Shown here one piece after another: positions 38,981-40,141 of a stretch of 40,141 bases of DNA. This DNA is from an uncultured Candidatus Saccharibacteria bacterium (GTDB taxonomy: Bacteria > Patescibacteriota > Saccharimonadia > Saccharimonadales > Saccharimonadaceae), in contig CAMHNK010000004.1 of assembly GCA_946186455.1 (NCBI GenBank), forward strand, positions 1-40,141. The letters run 5' to 3'. Below the pieces are notes generated by a model. The model did not search any database and was not told the origin of the DNA. It was given only the letters and a program-made list of their open reading frames with translations. Both the position numbers and the translations under genes were made by a program. Numbering within the stretch: position 1 is the stretch's first letter; each line of letters opens with the position of its first letter.

Positions 38981-39643
38981 ATGATCGAAATAAATAATGT
39001 TTCAAAAAGATTTGGCGCAAAAACTATCCTTGAAGATGTGTCGTTGATAATTGGTGATGGAGAAAAAATCTCCATTACTGGTCAAACTGGCTGTGGTAAG
39101 AGTACTCTGCTCAACATCATTTCTGGCCTTGATTCTCCAGACTCTGGTACAGTAAAAATCGACAATGAATACATATCTAATCTAACCCAAAACCAACGCG
39201 CTAAGATTCGTGCCGACAAAATCGGTTTCGTTTTTCAGTCGTTTTATTTGCAACGGCATTTAACCGTACTTGAGAACGTCAAAATACCTAGTTTCGTTAA
39301 TAAAAAGTGTTCAGAGATAGAATATGATAAACGTGCCCGACTTCTATTGGAGTTGGTAGGACTTAGGGATAGGATTGATTCTATGCCATATATTCTTTCC
39401 GGTGGAGAAATGCAACGTGTTGCCATCGCGCGCGCACTCGTAAATCTTCCAAAATACATTTTTGCAGACGAGCCAACTGGTAACCTAGATCGAAACGCTG
39501 CACAAGTAGTAATAAACTTGCTATCAGAACTGCAGTCCCGTTTCGGATGTACATTGATTATGGTCACGCATGATCCGGCTATTGCTGGACAAATGAGTAG
39601 GCATATCTCAATGGCTGAGGGGAGGCTAACGGATGAGAATTAA
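38981..39643 (+). CDS. ABC transporter ATP-binding protein (MacB/LolD type)
   Basis: 220 residues from MIEINNVSKRF; the longer ORF-track start runs through the previous gene. Walker A GQTGCGKST, Q-loop VFQSFYLQRHLTV, signature LSGGEMQR, Walker B YIFADEPTG, H-loop MVTHD. The length and the FYL-RHLTVLENV stretch are typical of the MacB/LolD/FtsE branch that pairs with FtsX-like permeases and does not import. It overlaps the permease gene by 11 nt. The substrate may be the preceding secreted protein or antimicrobial peptides. Confidence 0.93.
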   Translation: MIEINNVSKRFGAKTILEDVSLIIGDGEKISITGQTGCGKSTLLNIISGLDSPDSGTVKIDNEYISNLTQNQRAKIRADKIGFVFQSFYLQRHLTVLENVKIPSFVNKKCSEIEYDKRARLLLELVGLRDRIDSMPYILSGGEMQRVAIARALVNLPKYIFADEPTGNLDRNAAQVVINLLSELQSRFGCTLIMVTHDPAIAGQMSRHISMAEGRLTDEN

Positions 39644-40141
39644 ACATGCATTTATTCTAGCCAAGACGAAATTTCGTATTCGTAGAGTGCGCTTGTTCAT
39701 TGGCATTATCACCTCAGGGTTGCTATTTGGTTTGACGGCGGCCCTCATTTCAATGATGTTTAATCTAAAAAACGGGATAAAGCCATATTTGGATTATGGT
39801 ATCAATAATAAATATCTTGTAGAGGCACGAAATATGCAGTTTTCGATCATGTCGAATAATGATCTACTTATGAAACGCGCATTGGAAATTTACGAACAAA
39901 ACAAAAAGAATGGCCTATACTCTGACGAAGAAATCATTTTTGAATATCCAATAGAAAAATATACGGATGGCACATCTGATATTAAAATGGGCACTAAAGC
40001 ATCAACGGCAGCTATTATTGAGGCCGCAATGACCCAGAACAATTATAACCTAGAGGACGCCGAAAAACTATCAGAACAAGCTGGCGCCAAAGATTTAAAC
40101 CATTATAGTGCGACCTTACACCCTAGTAACGGCGGCGCTCT
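39633..40141 (+). CDS. FtsX/MacB-like ABC permease, N-terminal part, cut by window edge
   Basis: This gene is absent from the ORF track because it runs off the window. ATG at 39633 overlaps the ATPase gene; GGGGAGG lies 8 nt upstream. The 169 visible codons have no stop: a basic start (MRIKHAFILAKTKFRIRRVR), a membrane segment (LFIGIITSGLLFGLTAALISMMF, about 21-43) and then an external domain (KYLVEARNMQFSIMSNNDLLMKRALEIY...). This is the expected N-terminus of an FtsX-type permease with a large periplasmic or external domain. The remaining membrane segments should lie beyond the edge. Confidence 0.85.
   Translation, partial: MRIKHAFILAKTKFRIRRVRLFIGIITSGLLFGLTAALISMMFNLKNGIKPYLDYGINNKYLVEARNMQFSIMSNNDLLMKRALEIYEQNKKNGLYSDEEIIFEYPIEKYTDGTSDIKMGTKASTAAIIEAAMTQNNYNLEDAEKLSEQAGAKDLNHYSATLHPSNGGA

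Noticed and set aside
1-40141. CRISPR array or insertion-sequence transposase
   Set aside because: No regularly spaced direct repeats with unique spacers and no transposase-like ORF were seen on either strand.

Overview
The window most likely comes from a member of the Candidate Phyla Radiation, probably a Saccharibacteria (TM7)-like organism. The basis is a very compact layout, a shortened division/cell-wall cluster (rsmH-ftsL-ftsI-mraY-ftsW-murG), several CPR-typical proteins (a DUF5663-like gene, a large VirD4/VirB4-like ATPase, a sigma-region-4/HARE-HTH protein) and housekeeping genes scattered on both strands. rsmH ends in TGA, so TGA is read as stop and the TGA=Gly code of Gracilibacteria/Absconditabacteria does not apply. 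The lineage is inferred from gene content; no marker-gene search was possible.

Layout. 0-6.4 kb is surface and accessory: the end of an acyl-CoA synthetase, a GT2 glycosyltransferase, a secreted Cys/Pro-rich Ig-like protein, a HerA/DUF853 ATPase, a DUF1653 protein, an L,D-transpeptidase lipoprotein with the same kind of Ig-like domain, and a small orphan. 6.4-17 kb is information processing: tRNA-Asn (with a duplicated 3' end), infB, a membrane protein plus DUF5663-like partner, fmt, def, priA, a winged-helix protein, recJ, a CYTH-like protein and a DUF4868/KwaB-like protein. 17-25 kb is the dcw-type cluster, preceded and interrupted by two strongly folding non-coding stretches and followed by a third, built around a giant palindrome. 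25-38 kb holds the VirD4-like ATPase, the sigma-like regulator, topA, two membrane proteins, an orphan RNA gene, dprA, pth, a PIN-PhoH protein and der. 38-40 kb is more AT-rich: a small zinc-ribbon-like protein, a small secreted protein with two Cys modules, and a MacB/LolCDE-type ABC exporter that runs off the window.

The strongest system-level signal is promoter architecture. Fourteen genes have a -10 box (usually TATAAT or TAAAAT) exactly 6 nt (two cases 7 nt) before the ATG and no Shine-Dalgarno sequence, so their mRNAs should start at or within 1-2 nt of the start codon. The other genes have ordinary SD sequences. In three cases (GT2, def, rsmH) the ORF-track start lies inside the -10 box, which corrects the annotated start.

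The most interesting undescribed material is the set of structured non-coding regions: a 269-nt unit closed by a 20-bp stem upstream of rsmH, a 21-codon ORF followed by stacked hairpins and a pseudoknot between rsmH and ftsL, a roughly 255-nt minus-strand RNA gene upstream of dprA with its own -10 and terminator, and a roughly 180-nt imperfect palindrome after the dcw cluster. None shows the hallmark motifs of RNase P RNA, tmRNA or SRP RNA that I looked for.
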